Source of the DNA: Streptococcus phocae
GTDB taxonomy: Bacteria; Bacillota; Bacilli; Lactobacillales; Streptococcaceae
Length of the DNA stretch: 64,000 bases
Assembly (NCBI RefSeq): GCF_001302265.1
Contig: NZ_LHQM01000030.1
Span: forward strand, 1-64,000
Reading direction: 5' to 3'
The notes below the pieces were generated by a model, which was not told where the DNA came from, made no database searches, and was given only the letters and a program-made list of their open reading frames with translations. The translations under genes and the position numbers were made by a program. How positions within the stretch are numbered: the first letter of the stretch is position 1; every line of letters starts with the position of its first letter. This document shows, piece by piece, positions 1 through 12,242 of this stretch.

Positions 1-160
1 CGGCTTTATTTCACAAGAAAATGGAGACGACGTGTTCGCCCATTTCTCAGCAATTCAGACTGATGGTTTTAAATCATTAGATGATGGCCAAAAAGTTAGT
101 TTTGATATTGAGCAAGGTCAACGTGGCCTTCAAGCGACAAATATTACTAAAAACGCCTAA
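1..160 (+). CDS. Cold-shock protein, C-terminal part
   Basis: This is the 3' end of a gene cut by the window edge; 52 residues remain before the TAA stop. The fragment reads GFIS...DVFAHFSAI, which is the RNP2-type nucleic-acid-binding motif of CspA-family proteins. It is followed by the family's typical ending with Q-x-ATNI. Cold-shock proteins are single five-stranded beta-barrel domains of about 67 residues that bind single-stranded RNA or DNA and melt RNA structure in the cytoplasm, so roughly the first 15 residues are missing here. A strong terminator follows within 10 bases, which indicates that the gene ends its own transcript. Confidence 0.9.
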   Translation, partial: GFISQENGDDVFAHFSAIQTDGFKSLDDGQKVSFDIEQGQRGLQATNITKNA

Positions 161-166
161 TATTAA

Positions 167-211
167 AAACCCTAAAGGTTAGACTAAAAATCTAATCTTT
201 TGGGTTTTTTT
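167..211 (+). terminator. Rho-independent terminator after the cold-shock gene
   Basis: An A-rich stem containing AACCC and GGTTAGA pairs with TCTAATC and GGGTT around a short loop and runs straight into seven T residues. It separates the cold-shock gene from the riboswitch-controlled queT transcript. Confidence 0.85.
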
Positions 212-222
212 GTATGAAATTA

Positions 223-231
223 TGTTACAAT
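223..231 (+). promoter_or_regulatory. Extended -10 promoter for queT
   Basis: TGTTACAAT is a TG-N extended -10 element. No good -35 is visible, because that position falls in the preceding terminator. Initiation about 7 bases downstream would start the transcript just before the riboswitch. Confidence 0.55.
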
Positions 232-251
232 AGAATAGTTGTTTGGCAACC

Positions 252-331
252 CTTGATGCTTAGTTCCCTTTCATCAAGCATATTACACACGTAGCAAGGT
301 TAAGTCCTTGTTTTGACGTTAAAGGAGAAAA
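252..331 (+). promoter_or_regulatory. preQ1-II riboswitch
   Basis: CTTGATG pairs with CATCAAG around a loop containing CTTAGTTCCC. It is followed by the conserved segment GCATATTACAC and by a 3' segment ending in AAAGGAGAA, which is the Shine-Dalgarno sequence of queT. This matches the preQ1-II (COG4708) class, which is known almost only from Streptococcaceae upstream of queT-type transporters. In that class, preQ1 binding forms an H-type pseudoknot that hides the ribosome binding site. An extra hairpin-like insert (AGCAAGG...CCTTGTT) lies between the core and the Shine-Dalgarno segment, as in the class's variable P4 element. Confidence 0.9.
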
Positions 332-332
332 C

Positions 333-839
333 ATGAAACATTTTACTGTCCGTGACTACGTTCACATTGCTTTGGTAGCTGCTTTATATGTGGTGCTAAC
401 CATTACCCCACCTCTGAACGCCATTTCTTATGGAATGTATCAATTTAGGGTTTCTGAAATGATGAATTTTTTGGCATTTTATAACAAAAAATATATTATT
501 GCAGTGACTCTAGGGTGTATGATAGCTAACTTTTACAGTTTTGGCTTGATTGATGTCTTTGTTGGTGGTGGTTCAACCTTTATTTTTGTGACCTTAGGAG
601 TATTTTTATTTCAAAAATACCACAAAGACTATCTGTTTAACGGACTCTTAAATAAGGCTTTTGTTTACTTTTCATTATTTTTTGCAACCTCTATGATTAC
701 TGTTGCTATAGAGTTGACATTTTTTGGAGCTCCTTTCTTTTTAACCTGGTTTACCACGGCTATAGGAGAGCTGGCATCGCTCTTGATTGGTTCGGTGATT
801 ATCGACAAATTATCTAAACGCCTTAATCTAAATCAATAA
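333..839 (+). CDS. queT: Queuosine precursor (preQ1) ECF transporter S component QueT
   Basis: The 168-residue, highly hydrophobic protein has about five to six membrane segments. It matches the QueT (COG4708) family through features such as the early ITPPLNAISYG segment and the FRVSEMMNF motif. QueT is the substrate-binding S component that works with the shared ECF energy-coupling module, which is encoded elsewhere, to import preQ0/preQ1 for tRNA queuosine modification. The start is set by AAAGGAGAA seven bases upstream, which is itself part of the preQ1-II riboswitch, so regulation by its own substrate is very likely. A terminator follows directly, making this a single-gene transcript. Confidence 0.9.
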   Translation: MKHFTVRDYVHIALVAALYVVLTITPPLNAISYGMYQFRVSEMMNFLAFYNKKYIIAVTLGCMIANFYSFGLIDVFVGGGSTFIFVTLGVFLFQKYHKDYLFNGLLNKAFVYFSLFFATSMITVAIELTFFGAPFFLTWFTTAIGELASLLIGSVIIDKLSKRLNLNQ

Positions 840-852
840 CCATTTAAATACC

Positions 853-877
853 AAGCCTCCCTTAGGGGAGGCTTTTT
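853..877 (+). terminator. Terminator after queT
   Basis: AGCCTCCC and GGGAGGCT form a perfect 8-bp stem with a 4-base loop followed by TTTTT. Confidence 0.9.
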
Positions 878-984
878 AGTTTGTCTACTGTGCTGTTTGT
901 CGTGTGATAAAAAAATCCTTAACTAGGATGTATCTTTTGATTCTTATTTCTAGTCATTCGCCTATTTTCTGTCTTTTATGATAA

Positions 985-2952
<1,968 letters not shown>

Positions 2953-2967
2953 AGGTGAGGTGAAAAG

Positions 2968-3990
2968 ATGAAGAAGCAAATGAGAGCACGTCTCATTTAT
3001 AACCCAACTTCAGGGCAGGAAATCATTAAAAAAAATGTTGCCGAAGTTTTGGATATTTTGGAAGGGTTTGGCTATGAAACGTCAGCCTTTCAAACCACAG
3101 CGGCTCCCAACTCGGCTCTCAATGAGGCGAAGAGGGCAGCGCAAGCCGGTTTTGATTTACTTGTGGCTGCTGGTGGTGATGGGACGATTAATGAAGTTGT
3201 CAACGGCATTGCACCACTGGAACATCGACCTAAAATGGCTATTATTCCCACAGGAACAACCAATGATTTTGCCAGAGCTTTGAAAATCCCCCGTGGAAAC
3301 CCAATCAAAGCGGCTAAATTAATTGGAAAAAATCAAACCATTCAGATGGACATTGGTCGTGCCAAGGGCGATACCTATTTTATCAATATTGCGGCAGCGG
3401 GAAGTTTGACGGAGTTGACCTATAGCGTGCCTAGCCAGTTGAAAACCATGTTTGGTTATTTGGCTTATTTGGCAAAAGGAGTTGAACTCTTGCCGCGCGT
3501 GCGTAAGGTACCAGTTAAAATTACTCATGATCATGGGGTTTTTGAAGGTGAAGCATCGATGATTTTTGCTGCGATAACTAACTCGGTTGGTGGGTTTGAG
3601 ATGATAGCTCCAGATGCCAAATTAGATGATGGGATGTTTACCTTGATTGTGGTAAAAACAGCCAACTTATTTGAAGTGGTGCATTTGCTGCGTTTAATTA
3701 TTGATGGCGGAAAGCATGTCACGGACCGTCGTGTTGAATACATTAAAACGAGTAAAATCACTATCGAGCCTCTATCTGATAAGCGCATGATGATTAATCT
3801 AGATGGGGAATACGGGGGCGATGCGCCGATTACTTTAGAAAACTTTAAAAACCACATTACCTTTTTTGCAGATACGGATCTGATTTCAGACGATGCTCTT
3901 GTCGTTGATCAAGAAGAATTAGCTATTGGTGAAATGGTTAAGAAATTTGCCCACGAGGTAAAAGATTTAGAACAGGAAATGGAGAAATAA
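2968..3990 (+). CDS. Diacylglycerol/lipid kinase (DagK/YegS family)
   Basis: The 340-residue protein begins with a lipid-kinase N-terminal fold (RLIYNPTSG) and carries the glycine-rich nucleotide-binding motif GGDGTINEV, with Asp71 inside it. A later PTGTTNDFARAL motif is also typical of the DagK catalytic domain. The family phosphorylates diacylglycerol, and sometimes undecaprenol-like lipids, at the inner membrane face. The product feeds phosphatidic acid back into phospholipid and lipoteichoic acid turnover. A Shine-Dalgarno AAGGTGAGG lies just before the start. The gene sits 15 bases after ligA and 8 bases before the pullulanase. I cannot tell the precise lipid substrate from sequence. 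Confidence 0.88.
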   Translation: MKKQMRARLIYNPTSGQEIIKKNVAEVLDILEGFGYETSAFQTTAAPNSALNEAKRAAQAGFDLLVAAGGDGTINEVVNGIAPLEHRPKMAIIPTGTTNDFARALKIPRGNPIKAAKLIGKNQTIQMDIGRAKGDTYFINIAAAGSLTELTYSVPSQLKTMFGYLAYLAKGVELLPRVRKVPVKITHDHGVFEGEASMIFAAITNSVGGFEMIAPDAKLDDGMFTLIVVKTANLFEVVHLLRLIIDGGKHVTDRRVEYIKTSKITIEPLSDKRMMINLDGEYGGDAPITLENFKNHITFFADTDLISDDALVVDQEELAIGEMVKKFAHEVKDLEQEMEK

Positions 3991-3998
3991 ATCAAGCC

Positions 3999-6299
3999 AT
4001 GGATAATGCTGTTATCATCCATTACCACACGCGTCAGGAAAACTATTTTAACCTTAGTTTATGGCAGTGGCAAGATGGAAAGTTAGGAAAAGATGCTTAT
4101 TTTTCGCGGTTTGATAGTTTTGGAGCAGTAGCTCATCTTGTCTATCCAGCCCCTTATTTTTTAGGGCATGCATATGTCATTATCAAGGACCAGTCATGGA
4201 ATCATCAGACGGTTGATTATCGCATTGAGCGTGATTATGGTTTGTCCAAAGTAGAAGTTTGGCTTGTTGATGGTGATGATACGGTTTACTACTCACGACA
4301 AGCAGCGGTTTCTAGTCCCTATTATTCACGTTGCGTGCCGCACGCTTTTGATCTTGCGATTAATAGCAAGGCTTTTGATAAACGGTGGGGATTTTCAGGT
4401 TGGCTGGGATGTCGATACCATATTGACCATACGACTTTTCGCTTGTGGGCTCCGACAGCTGAGCGTGTGGAGTTGGTGCTATACCATTCAACAGATGATC
4501 GTGCCAGTGTTTCGCAGGTTATTCCCATGCAAAGAGGGAGTGACCATAATCCAGATGACCATGCGGTCAACACGCACGGGGTTTGGGAGCTAGAGCTTAG
4601 TGGTGATTATAATTACCAAGCTTATCGCTACCGAGTGTATTACCGCAAACGAACATTTAGAGACACACGTGATCCCTATGCTACTGCAACGACAGCTAAC
4701 GGACGACGTTCTATCGTTATTGATCCCAAAGCATTGATTCCTGAAGGGTTCTCAGTCAGACAAGGGAAAGAGGCTACTTGGCGCCTGGACAATCCAAATC
4801 AAGCGGTCATTTACGAAATGCATGTTCGTGATTTTTCAAAATCACCAACTTCAGGTGTTTCAGAAGCTAATCGTGGTAAGTTTAAGGGCTTGTTTGAGAA
4901 AGGGACTCGTAATTCTTTTGGTGATAAGACCTGCTTTGACTACGTTACCTCTCTTGGGGTGACTCATATTCAGCTACAACCCATTTTTGATCATCATCAA
5001 ACCCTTGATGATAAGGGGGATTATGCGTACAACTGGGGCTATGACCCCGAAAATTATAATGTTCCTGACGCTAGTTTCACGAGTAATCCTCATGAGCCTG
5101 CAACTCGTATCTTAGAGTTGAAAGAAGCGATTCAAGCCTACCATGATGCAGGCATTAGCGTGATTATGGACGTTGTGTATAATCATACCTATTCTTCGCG
5201 GGATTCGGCCTTTCAATTAGCGGTGCCTGATTATTATTATCGGATGAATCCAAACGGTTCTTTTCAAAATGGTTCAGGCTGTGGTAACGAAACAGCCAGC
5301 GAGAAAGAAATGTATCGCAAATACATGATTGACTCAATCCTGTATTGGACAAAAATGTTTAATATTGATGGTTTCCGATTTGATTTAATGGGACTTCATG
5401 ATATTGAAACTATGAGGATGATCCGACAAGAATTAGACAAAATCGATCCAAGGATTCTCATGTACGGAGAAGGTTGGGACATGGGTATTGGGTTAGCACC
5501 AGACCAAAAAGCCAAAAAAGAAAATGCGAGTCAACTACCGGGGATTGGTTTTTTCAATGATGATCAGCGCAATGCCATAAAAGGTGCTGAAGTGTATGGT
5601 CATTTTAAAAAAGGCTTTGTGTCTGGTGCCTCTACAGAAGATTTAGTTGCTAAGGCGATTCTTGGTAGCGATGAGCTAAATGGTTACTTAACTCCGAGTC
5701 AAGTTGTTAACTACGTCGAAGCACATGATAATTACAATCTAAATGATCTGTTTTGGGCTTTGAACCCTGATGACACAAAAGCTGTGCATACTAAGCGTGT
5801 TCAGCTAGCCTCTGCCATGAATATCCTCATGCAAGGGATTTGTTTTATGCAGATTGGTCAAGAATTTTTACGCACCAAACTTTATCCAACAGGAGCTAAC
5901 AAGGTGCTGACAGATGACGATAAGCACCGTGCGATGAATTCTTACAATGCTCCAGACGAAGTGAATCAGGTTGATTGGCGAAAGGTCAGCTTGGAGCGTG
6001 AGACAGTGGCGTTTGTCAAGGCTTTGATTTTCTTGAAAACGAAAACCCCGCTCTTTTCATATCAGACTTTCGAAGACATTAGAAAGCATGTCTACATTGA
6101 AAAAGCTGATTACAATACAGGCTTTATTAGCTTTACCGTAACAGATAAAAGAAAATACCGAGTGATTTTCACTATTTTTGGGAACCGCTTGCAATACCTT
6201 GAAAATAATGCTATAATTGAGACAAATGACAAGCGTTTTCAAAAAAGTGAGTTAATCATGAATAATTTGACAGCGATGATCCTTGACATCACGGAATAA
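3999..6299 (+). CDS. pulA: Cytoplasmic type I pullulanase (alpha-1,6-debranching enzyme)
   Basis: The 766-residue GH13 enzyme hydrolyses alpha-1,6 branches of glycogen or maltodextrin. An N-terminal region and a CBM48-like domain (about residues 130-240) precede the catalytic barrel. The pullulanase signature YNWGYDP and the four amylase regions are present: DVVYNH, FRFDLMG with nucleophile Asp462, GEGWD with Glu491, and EAHDNYN. There is no signal peptide or LPXTG, so unlike the large surface pullulanases of streptococci it acts inside the cell, in keeping with the adjacent glycogen genes. The nearest Shine-Dalgarno (GGAG) lies about 14 bases before the ATG, an unusually long spacing, so translation may depend on coupling to the upstream kinase gene. 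A terminator overlaps the stop codon. Confidence 0.92.
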   Translation: MDNAVIIHYHTRQENYFNLSLWQWQDGKLGKDAYFSRFDSFGAVAHLVYPAPYFLGHAYVIIKDQSWNHQTVDYRIERDYGLSKVEVWLVDGDDTVYYSRQAAVSSPYYSRCVPHAFDLAINSKAFDKRWGFSGWLGCRYHIDHTTFRLWAPTAERVELVLYHSTDDRASVSQVIPMQRGSDHNPDDHAVNTHGVWELELSGDYNYQAYRYRVYYRKRTFRDTRDPYATATTANGRRSIVIDPKALIPEGFSVRQGKEATWRLDNPNQAVIYEMHVRDFSKSPTSGVSEANRGKFKGLFEKGTRNSFGDKTCFDYVTSLGVTHIQLQPIFDHHQTLDDKGDYAYNWGYDPENYNVPDASFTSNPHEPATRILELKEAIQAYHDAGISVIMDVVYNHTYSSRDSAFQLAVPDYYYRMNPNGSFQNGSGCGNETASEKEMYRKYMIDSILYWTKMFNIDGFRFDLMGLHDIETMRMIRQELDKIDPRILMYGEGWDMGIGLAPDQKAKKENASQLPGIGFFNDDQRNAIKGAEVYGHFKKGFVSGASTEDLVAKAILGSDELNGYLTPSQVVNYVEAHDNYNLNDLFWALNPDDTKAVHTKRVQLASAMNILMQGICFMQIGQEFLRTKLYPTGANKVLTDDDKHRAMNSYNAPDEVNQVDWRKVSLERETVAFVKALIFLKTKTPLFSYQTFEDIRKHVYIEKADYNTGFISFTVTDKRKYRVIFTIFGNRLQYLENNAIIETNDKRFQKSELIMNNLTAMILDITE

Positions 6300-6325
6300 C
6301 CTGAGAAATCTCAGGTTATTTTTTG
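6295..6325 (+). terminator. Terminator overlapping the pullulanase stop codon
   Basis: AATAACCTGAGA and TCTCAGGTTATT form a perfect 12-bp stem with a 2-base spacer in the loop, followed by a T run. The 5' arm contains the TAA stop of the pullulanase gene, so a terminating ribosome would cover it. Confidence 0.85.
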
Positions 6326-6376
6326 TTTTTTTAAGGGTTATATTCTTTGTTATTAAAAGCAAGAAAGGGTGATGGG

Positions 6377-8257
6377 ATGGATAATGACTTAGCATTGTAT
6401 ACATTTGGGACAGGCGAAAACAGCCACATGCAAGATTATTTTGGGGTACATCGCGTAGAGCATGACGGTAGACCGAGCTATGTTTTCAGAGTCTGGGCCC
6501 CCAATGCCGAAGCCGTTAGTGTGATTGGTGACTTTACAAATTGGACACAAAGCCCAATACCAATGCAAAAAAACAGTGCAGGTGTTTGGGAGACAGTTAC
6601 GCCATTAGCTAAAGAGGGAGACCTTTATAAATATTTGGTTAAGCGTCAGGGAGGTCATGTGGTTGAAAAAATTGACCCTGTTGCTTTCTTGTTTGAAGCA
6701 AGGCCAGGTACCGCTGCCGTTGTAAAGACCTTACCATCTAAAAAATGGCGTGATGGCCTTTGGATGGGACGTCGAAAGCGGTTTGGGTTTAAGAAAAGAC
6801 CTGTCAATATCTATGAAGTGCATGCCAATTCGTGGAAAAAAGATGAACAAGGCAATCCCTATGATTTTAACCGCTTAAAAGAAGAACTGATTCCTTATTT
6901 GAAACAAATGCATTATACCCATGTAGAATTTATGCCTTTAATGGCTCATCCTCTAGGTCAGAGTTGGGGCTACCAAGTGATGGGATATTTTGCTTTTGAG
7001 TCTACCTTTGGGACGCCCGAAGCCTTTCAAGACTTTGTTGAGGCATGCCATCTGAATAATATAGGGGTGCTGATTGATTGGGTGCCTGGTCACTTTACTC
7101 AAAACGATGATGCATTAGCCTATTTTGATGGGACTGCAACTTATGAATATCAAGACCATCATAGAGCGCATAATTATGGCTGGGGAGCACTTAATTTTGA
7201 TTTAGGAAAAACACAGGTACACTCTTTTTTAATTTCCAGTGCTCTTTTTTGGATAGAGACGTATCACGTCGATGGCATCAGAGTGGATGCCGTTAGCAAT
7301 ATGTTGTATTTAGACTACGATCAAGGTCCTTGGACACCAAATAAACACGGTGGCAACGAAAACCTAGAAGGCATTGCATTTTTACAAAAGCTAACGAGTA
7401 CTCTCAAAAGTTACCATCCAGATGTGATGCTCATAGCTGAAGAAGCAACCTCAGCTATTCCAATTACTAGTCCTGTTACAGAAGGTGGTTTGGGCTTTGA
7501 CTTTAAGTGGAACATGGGATGGATGAATGATATTCTAAGATTTTATGCAGAAGACCCTTACTATCGAAAATATCAGTTTCATTTGCTGACCTTTAGTTTT
7601 ATGTATTGTTTTAAGGAAAATTACTTGTTGCCTTTTTCTCACGATGAGGTTGTTCATGGGAAAAAAAGCATGATGCATAAAATGTGGGGAGACCGCTACA
7701 ATCAATTTGCAGGGTTGAGAAATCTTTATGCTTACCAAATGTGTCACCCAGGGAAAAAATTGCTCTTTATGGGTTCAGAGTTTGGACAATTTTTAGAATG
7801 GAAGTGTGACGACCAATTAGAATGGTCTGATTTGACCGATGACCTTAATGCTAAGATGTCATACTTTACCTCGTTTTTAAATCAGTTTTATAAAGAGCAT
7901 AACATGCTTTGGCAAAATGATGAAACCTATGACGGCATTGAAATGATTGATGCTGATAATAAAGAAGAGTCGGTTTTGTCGTTTTGTCGCTTTAACGCAA
8001 AAGGCGATCTTCTCTTGTGTGTCTTTAACATGACGCCAGTAGAGCGCAAGCAGTTCACCATAGGTGTACCGATAGCAGGTCTATACGAAGAAGTGCTTAA
8101 CACAGAGCTTGAAGCCTTTGGCGGCGTATGGAAAGAGCACAATCCAGTTACAGAAACTGTCAAGGAAACCTGGAAAACCTATGAGCAGACGCTACAATTT
8201 ACATTGCCTGCTCTTGGCGCCAGCATTTGGCGGATTAAGCGCCGTAACAAGTCGTGA
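6377..8257 (+). CDS. glgB: 1,4-alpha-glucan (glycogen) branching enzyme GlgB
   Basis: The 626-residue GH13 enzyme cuts alpha-1,4 chains and rejoins them through alpha-1,6 links to make branched glycogen. A CBM48 domain ([15 protein letters not shown] region) precedes the catalytic barrel, which holds DGIRVDAV with nucleophile Asp304, LIAEE with Glu355 and [10 protein letters not shown]. The open frame extends ten codons upstream to 6347. I chose the ATG at 6377 because AGAAAGGG lies about eight bases before it and the protein then starts [11 protein letters not shown]. It is the first gene of glgB-glgC-glgD-glgA and is separated from the pullulanase by a terminator. Confidence 0.93.
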   Translation: MDNDLALYTFGTGENSHMQDYFGVHRVEHDGRPSYVFRVWAPNAEAVSVIGDFTNWTQSPIPMQKNSAGVWETVTPLAKEGDLYKYLVKRQGGHVVEKIDPVAFLFEARPGTAAVVKTLPSKKWRDGLWMGRRKRFGFKKRPVNIYEVHANSWKKDEQGNPYDFNRLKEELIPYLKQMHYTHVEFMPLMAHPLGQSWGYQVMGYFAFESTFGTPEAFQDFVEACHLNNIGVLIDWVPGHFTQNDDALAYFDGTATYEYQDHHRAHNYGWGALNFDLGKTQVHSFLISSALFWIETYHVDGIRVDAVSNMLYLDYDQGPWTPNKHGGNENLEGIAFLQKLTSTLKSYHPDVMLIAEEATSAIPITSPVTEGGLGFDFKWNMGWMNDILRFYAEDPYYRKYQFHLLTFSFMYCFKENYLLPFSHDEVVHGKKSMMHKMWGDRYNQFAGLRNLYAYQMCHPGKKLLFMGSEFGQFLEWKCDDQLEWSDLTDDLNAKMSYFTSFLNQFYKEHNMLWQNDETYDGIEMIDADNKEESVLSFCRFNAKGDLLLCVFNMTPVERKQFTIGVPIAGLYEEVLNTELEAFGGVWKEHNPVTETVKETWKTYEQTLQFTLPALGASIWRIKRRNKS

Positions 8258-8345
8258 AAAGTAGCTTATGAACTCGTCAAGCACGTGTGTTGAAATAGAC
8301 CTACTAATGATAGAAACGTATTAAGAGCCATGAAAGGATATCTGA

Positions 8346-9485
8346 ATGAAGAATGAAATGTTAGCTTTGATTCTAGCGGGAGGGCAAGGAACTCGTCTAG
8401 GAAAATTAACCCACACCATTGCCAAGCCTGCAGTACAATTTGGTGGTCGCTATCGCATTATTGATTTTGCATTGTCCAACTGTGCCAATTCAGGCATCGG
8501 TCATGTTGGAGTTATTACACAATACCAGCCTTTGGCGTTAAATAATCATATCGGAAACGGCTCTTCTTGGGGGCTAGATGGTATTAATTCAGGTGCCACC
8601 ATCTTACAGCCTTACTCTGCTACAGAAGGTAACCGTTGGTTCCAAGGAACTAGCCATGCCATATACCAAAACATTGACTACATTGATAGCATTAATCCTG
8701 AGTACGTGCTGATTTTATCTGGCGACCATATTTACAAGATGGATTATGATGACATGTTGCAAACCCACAAAGATAATATGGCTAGCTTAACTGTTGCCGT
8801 GATTGATGTCCCTTTGAAAGAAGCCAGTCGATTTGGCATTATGAACACAGATACCAATGACCGCATTGTTGAATTTGAAGAAAAACCAGCTAATCCAAAA
8901 TCCACCAAAGCCTCTATGGGGATTTACATTTTCAACTGGAAACGCCTACGCAAAATGCTTGTCGATGCTGAAAAAAACAATGTTGACATGTGTGATTTCG
9001 GTCAAAACGTTATCCCATCATACCTAGAGTCTGGTGAGCGTGTCTACACCTATAACTTTAGTGGCTACTGGAAAGACGTAGGAACAATTGAATCACTCTG
9101 GGAAGCCAATATGGAATATATCGGTGAAGACAATGAGCTCGTAAGCCGTGACCGCTCTTGGAAAATCTATTCTAAAAATCATATTGCTCCTCCAAATTTC
9201 ATCACCGAAGACGCAGAAGTCCTAGATTCCTTGGTTGTGGATGGTAGTTTTGTATCAGGAAGAGTTGAACATTCTATTTTATCAACAAATGTCCAAGTCA
9301 GAAAAGGTGCAGAAATCAAGGACTCCTTTATCATGAGTGGAGCTATTATTGGTGAAGGCGCCAAAGTCACTCGAGCTATTATCGGTGAAGGTGCAGTGAT
9401 TGGCGAAGGCGTTGTTATTGATGGCAGTCAAGATGTACAGGTAGTTGGCTATAACGAGGTAGTGGGGGTACCAAATGAAGATTGA
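8346..9485 (+). CDS. glgC: Glucose-1-phosphate adenylyltransferase GlgC (catalytic subunit)
   Basis: The 379-residue protein makes ADP-glucose from glucose-1-phosphate and ATP, the committed step of bacterial glycogen synthesis. The nucleotidyltransferase signature [11 protein letters not shown] lies at residues 12-22, and [10 protein letters not shown] supplies metal-binding acidic residues. The C-terminus carries hexapeptide repeats of a left-handed beta-helix (IIGEGA repeats). Its end overlaps the start of glgD by 11 bases, so translation is coupled. In Firmicutes GlgC forms a mixed tetramer with GlgD, which fits the tight linkage. Confidence 0.95.
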   Translation: MKNEMLALILAGGQGTRLGKLTHTIAKPAVQFGGRYRIIDFALSNCANSGIGHVGVITQYQPLALNNHIGNGSSWGLDGINSGATILQPYSATEGNRWFQGTSHAIYQNIDYIDSINPEYVLILSGDHIYKMDYDDMLQTHKDNMASLTVAVIDVPLKEASRFGIMNTDTNDRIVEFEEKPANPKSTKASMGIYIFNWKRLRKMLVDAEKNNVDMCDFGQNVIPSYLESGERVYTYNFSGYWKDVGTIESLWEANMEYIGEDNELVSRDRSWKIYSKNHIAPPNFITEDAEVLDSLVVDGSFVSGRVEHSILSTNVQVRKGAEIKDSFIMSGAIIGEGAKVTRAIIGEGAVIGEGVVIDGSQDVQVVGYNEVVGVPNED

Positions 9486-10608
9486 TAAATATTCAGCAAT
9501 TTTAGGAAGTTCCGTTGGTTTTCCAGAAATGAAAGGACTAACAGACACACGTCCCTTGGCAAACTTGCCTTTTGATGGGAAATACCGCCTCATCGACTTT
9601 CAGTTATCAAACCTTGCTAATGCGGGAGTCAGAAGCATCTATGGTATTTTTCGTGGGCAAAACATCCGCTCTGTTTTTGACCATATTCGCTCAGGGAGAG
9701 AATGGGGCTTAAATTCTTTGTTGAGCCATTATTTTCTTGGTTTTTATAACACGCAAGAAGATTCCAAAGAAGCTGACAAAGACTACTACGAGCAAATCCT
9801 AACCTATCTTAAAAGGTCAGGGTCTGATCAAACCATTTACATGAGTTGTGATATGTTGTGCAATATTGACTTGAGCCAGGTTATTCACCTGCACAATGCC
9901 AATCATCGTAACATAACGGTCGTTTACAAAACCATGCCAAAGGATTCTATTTCGCCATCAAATGATGTGCTAGAAATTGATGAAACGGATACGGTTATCT
10001 GTAGACGCACTCATTTGGGAGACGAGCCATCACAAAAAATGTCGGCGGGCATCTATATTGTAAATACCCCTTGGTTGATTGAACAGATGGAAAAAGAAGC
10101 TCAAAAAGCAGTGCCACAAAAGCTACGCTTCTTATTACGTGATTTGATTATCTCCGAAGGAGCACTAGGGTTTGAGTACACCGGCTATTTGGCAAATATC
10201 CATTCGGTCAAATCTTATTTTGATGCCAATATGGACATGTTGGATCCTCAAAAATTTTACTCGCTATTATATGCAAACCAAAAAGTTTACACTCGGGTTA
10301 AAAATGAAGAGTCTACCTACTTTGATAGAGCTTCGGTAGTGAAAAATTCACAATTTGCGTCAGGCAGCATCATCAAAGGAACAGTAGAGCATGCCATTGT
10401 GTCGCGAAATTGTCTGATTGCGCCTGGAGCCAGTGTCAAAAACAGTATTTTGCTACCAAAGGCTGAAATTGGCGAAGGGGCTGTTATTGCTTATGCGATT
10501 ATCGATAAGTCTGTCAAGGTCGCACCAGGCATCACCATTAAAGGAACCCCAGAAGATCCTATTGTCATCGCCAAAGGAACAAGGGTTGTTGAGGATATGA
10601 TTAAATGA
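9475..10608 (+). CDS. glgD: GlgD, regulatory paralogue of glucose-1-phosphate adenylyltransferase
   Basis: The 377-residue protein shares the GlgC layout of a nucleotidyltransferase fold plus C-terminal hexapeptide repeats. The catalytic N-terminal motif is lost: where GlgC has GGQGTRL this protein reads GSSVGFPE (residues 11-18). That is the known pattern for GlgD, which does little or no catalysis alone but activates GlgC in a heterotetramer. The gene overlaps glgC by 11 bases and glgA by 4 bases (ATGA), so the three products should be made in balanced amounts. Confidence 0.93.
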   Translation: MKIDKYSAILGSSVGFPEMKGLTDTRPLANLPFDGKYRLIDFQLSNLANAGVRSIYGIFRGQNIRSVFDHIRSGREWGLNSLLSHYFLGFYNTQEDSKEADKDYYEQILTYLKRSGSDQTIYMSCDMLCNIDLSQVIHLHNANHRNITVVYKTMPKDSISPSNDVLEIDETDTVICRRTHLGDEPSQKMSAGIYIVNTPWLIEQMEKEAQKAVPQKLRFLLRDLIISEGALGFEYTGYLANIHSVKSYFDANMDMLDPQKFYSLLYANQKVYTRVKNEESTYFDRASVVKNSQFASGSIIKGTVEHAIVSRNCLIAPGASVKNSILLPKAEIGEGAVIAYAIIDKSVKVAPGITIKGTPEDPIVIAKGTRVVEDMIK

Positions 10609-12047
10609 AATTAATGTTTATTGCAGCAGAAGGAGCACCTTTTGCTAAAACAGGAGGATTGGGTGATGTTATCGGAGCATTACCGAAATCACTCGTCAAA
10701 AGTGGGCATGAAGTCTCTGTGATGCTTCCCTATTATGATGTGATAGACCAAACCTTTGGTCATCAGGTAGAAGACGTCTCACACTTTTACACCCAAGTTG
10801 GGTGGCGACATCAGTATGTTGGGATAAAAAAACTGCTTAAGGATGGCGTTACCTTTTACTTTATTGATAACCAGTACTATTTTTTCAGAGGAAAAGTTTA
10901 TGGTGATTGGGATGATGGTGAGCGCTTTGCTTACTTTCAACTAGCAGCACTAGAAGCTCTCGAAAAAATCAATCTGATACCTGATGTGTTACATCTGCAC
11001 GACTATCACACAGCGATGATTCCCTTCTTACTAAGAGAAAAATACCATTGGAAAACAGCCTATCAAGACATACAGACTGTTTTTACCATTCACAACATCC
11101 AGTTTCAAGGGCAGTTTGATCCAGGCATGTTAGGGGACTTGTTTGGTGTAGGCATGGAACGTTACCATGACGGCACATTGCGATGGGACAATGCTCTAAA
11201 CTGGATGAAAGCAGCAGTGCTCTATGCTGATCGCGTAACAACCGTATCGCCCACTTATGCCCAAGAGATTCAAACGCCAGCTTTTGGTAAAGGACTAGAC
11301 CCCGTCATGCGTATGATAGCTGGGAAGCTTAGAGGAATTGTCAATGGGATTGATACCGAATTAATTAATCCCGAGACCGACACTTATCTAGCGGAGCCAT
11401 TTTCAGCAGAAAACATCACAGGAAAAAAAGCAACTAGAAAAGCCTTGCAAGAGCGATTAAACCTGCCGGTTAACGACGGCGTTCCCTTGATTGGGATCGT
11501 CTCAAGGTTAACAGACCAAAAGGGGTTTGACCTTGTGGTTGAAGAGTTACATCATTTGATGCAGCTAGACCTTCAATTAGTGGTTTTGGGCACGGGCTAT
11601 CCTGAGTATGAAGAAGCCTTTAGGAGATTTGCGCAAGAATACCCAGAAAAGTTATCAGCTAACCTTACTTTTGATTTGGAGTTGGCGCAGCAGATTTATG
11701 GGGCTAGCGATCTATTTCTGATGCCTAGTGCCTTTGAGCCTTGTGGACTTTCTCAGATGATGGCAATGCGGTATGGAAGCCTGCCAATCGTGCACGAAGT
11801 TGGGGGATTGAAAGACACTGTCCTGCCGTATGATCCCTATAGCCAGACAGGAACTGGTTTTGGGTTTAATAACTTTACTGGATTCTGGATGACACAAACA
11901 ATCTTGCTCGCTCTTGATACCTATCGTAATTTCCCAGAAGTATGGCAAAACCTACAAAAAAATGCCATGACCAAGGATTTTTCGTGGGATATGGCAAGCC
12001 TGGCTTATCTAGCGCTATACCAGGAGCTTCATGAGTCCTTTAGATAA
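10605..12047 (+). CDS. glgA: Glycogen synthase GlgA (ADP-glucose, GT5)
   Basis: The 480-residue GT5 enzyme transfers glucose from ADP-glucose to the non-reducing end of glycogen. KTGGLGD at residues 15-21 holds the substrate-binding Lys15. The C-terminal Rossmann domain has the [11 protein letters not shown] segment with the acid/base region typical of the family. Its start overlaps the glgD stop. No glycogen phosphorylase gene follows; a terminator and then the ATP synthase promoter come next, so degradation must rely on genes elsewhere together with the nearby pullulanase. Confidence 0.95.
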   Translation: MKLMFIAAEGAPFAKTGGLGDVIGALPKSLVKSGHEVSVMLPYYDVIDQTFGHQVEDVSHFYTQVGWRHQYVGIKKLLKDGVTFYFIDNQYYFFRGKVYGDWDDGERFAYFQLAALEALEKINLIPDVLHLHDYHTAMIPFLLREKYHWKTAYQDIQTVFTIHNIQFQGQFDPGMLGDLFGVGMERYHDGTLRWDNALNWMKAAVLYADRVTTVSPTYAQEIQTPAFGKGLDPVMRMIAGKLRGIVNGIDTELINPETDTYLAEPFSAENITGKKATRKALQERLNLPVNDGVPLIGIVSRLTDQKGFDLVVEELHHLMQLDLQLVVLGTGYPEYEEAFRRFAQEYPEKLSANLTFDLELAQQIYGASDLFLMPSAFEPCGLSQMMAMRYGSLPIVHEVGGLKDTVLPYDPYSQTGTGFGFNNFTGFWMTQTILLALDTYRNFPEVWQNLQKNAMTKDFSWDMASLAYLALYQELHESFR

Positions 12048-12087
12048 GATAAGGAGTTGATAAAAAAAGAATAAGTAATCGTTGCTC

Positions 12088-12118
12088 AAGCCCGATAAAC
12101 ATTAGTTTATTGGGTTTT
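12088..12118 (+). terminator. Terminator of the glycogen operon
   Basis: AAGCCCGATAAAC and GTTTATTGGGTTTT form a stem with G-T pairs, ending in four T residues. It lies 40 bases after glgA. Confidence 0.7.
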
Positions 12119-12242
12119 GACGGCGAATCGTCCTGCTAAAAGTAACCTTATTTTAAGTAGTGAAAGGCAAATGATATTGTCGGAAAATACTGAAAGATGG
12201 TTAGTTTTGGTCTAAGAAACATAATGATTTTATAGGAATTTG

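Noticed and set aside
3531-3857. Minus-strand open frame of 108 codons inside the lipid kinase gene
   Set aside because: It is antisense to a conserved gene with no initiation signals; a chance frame.
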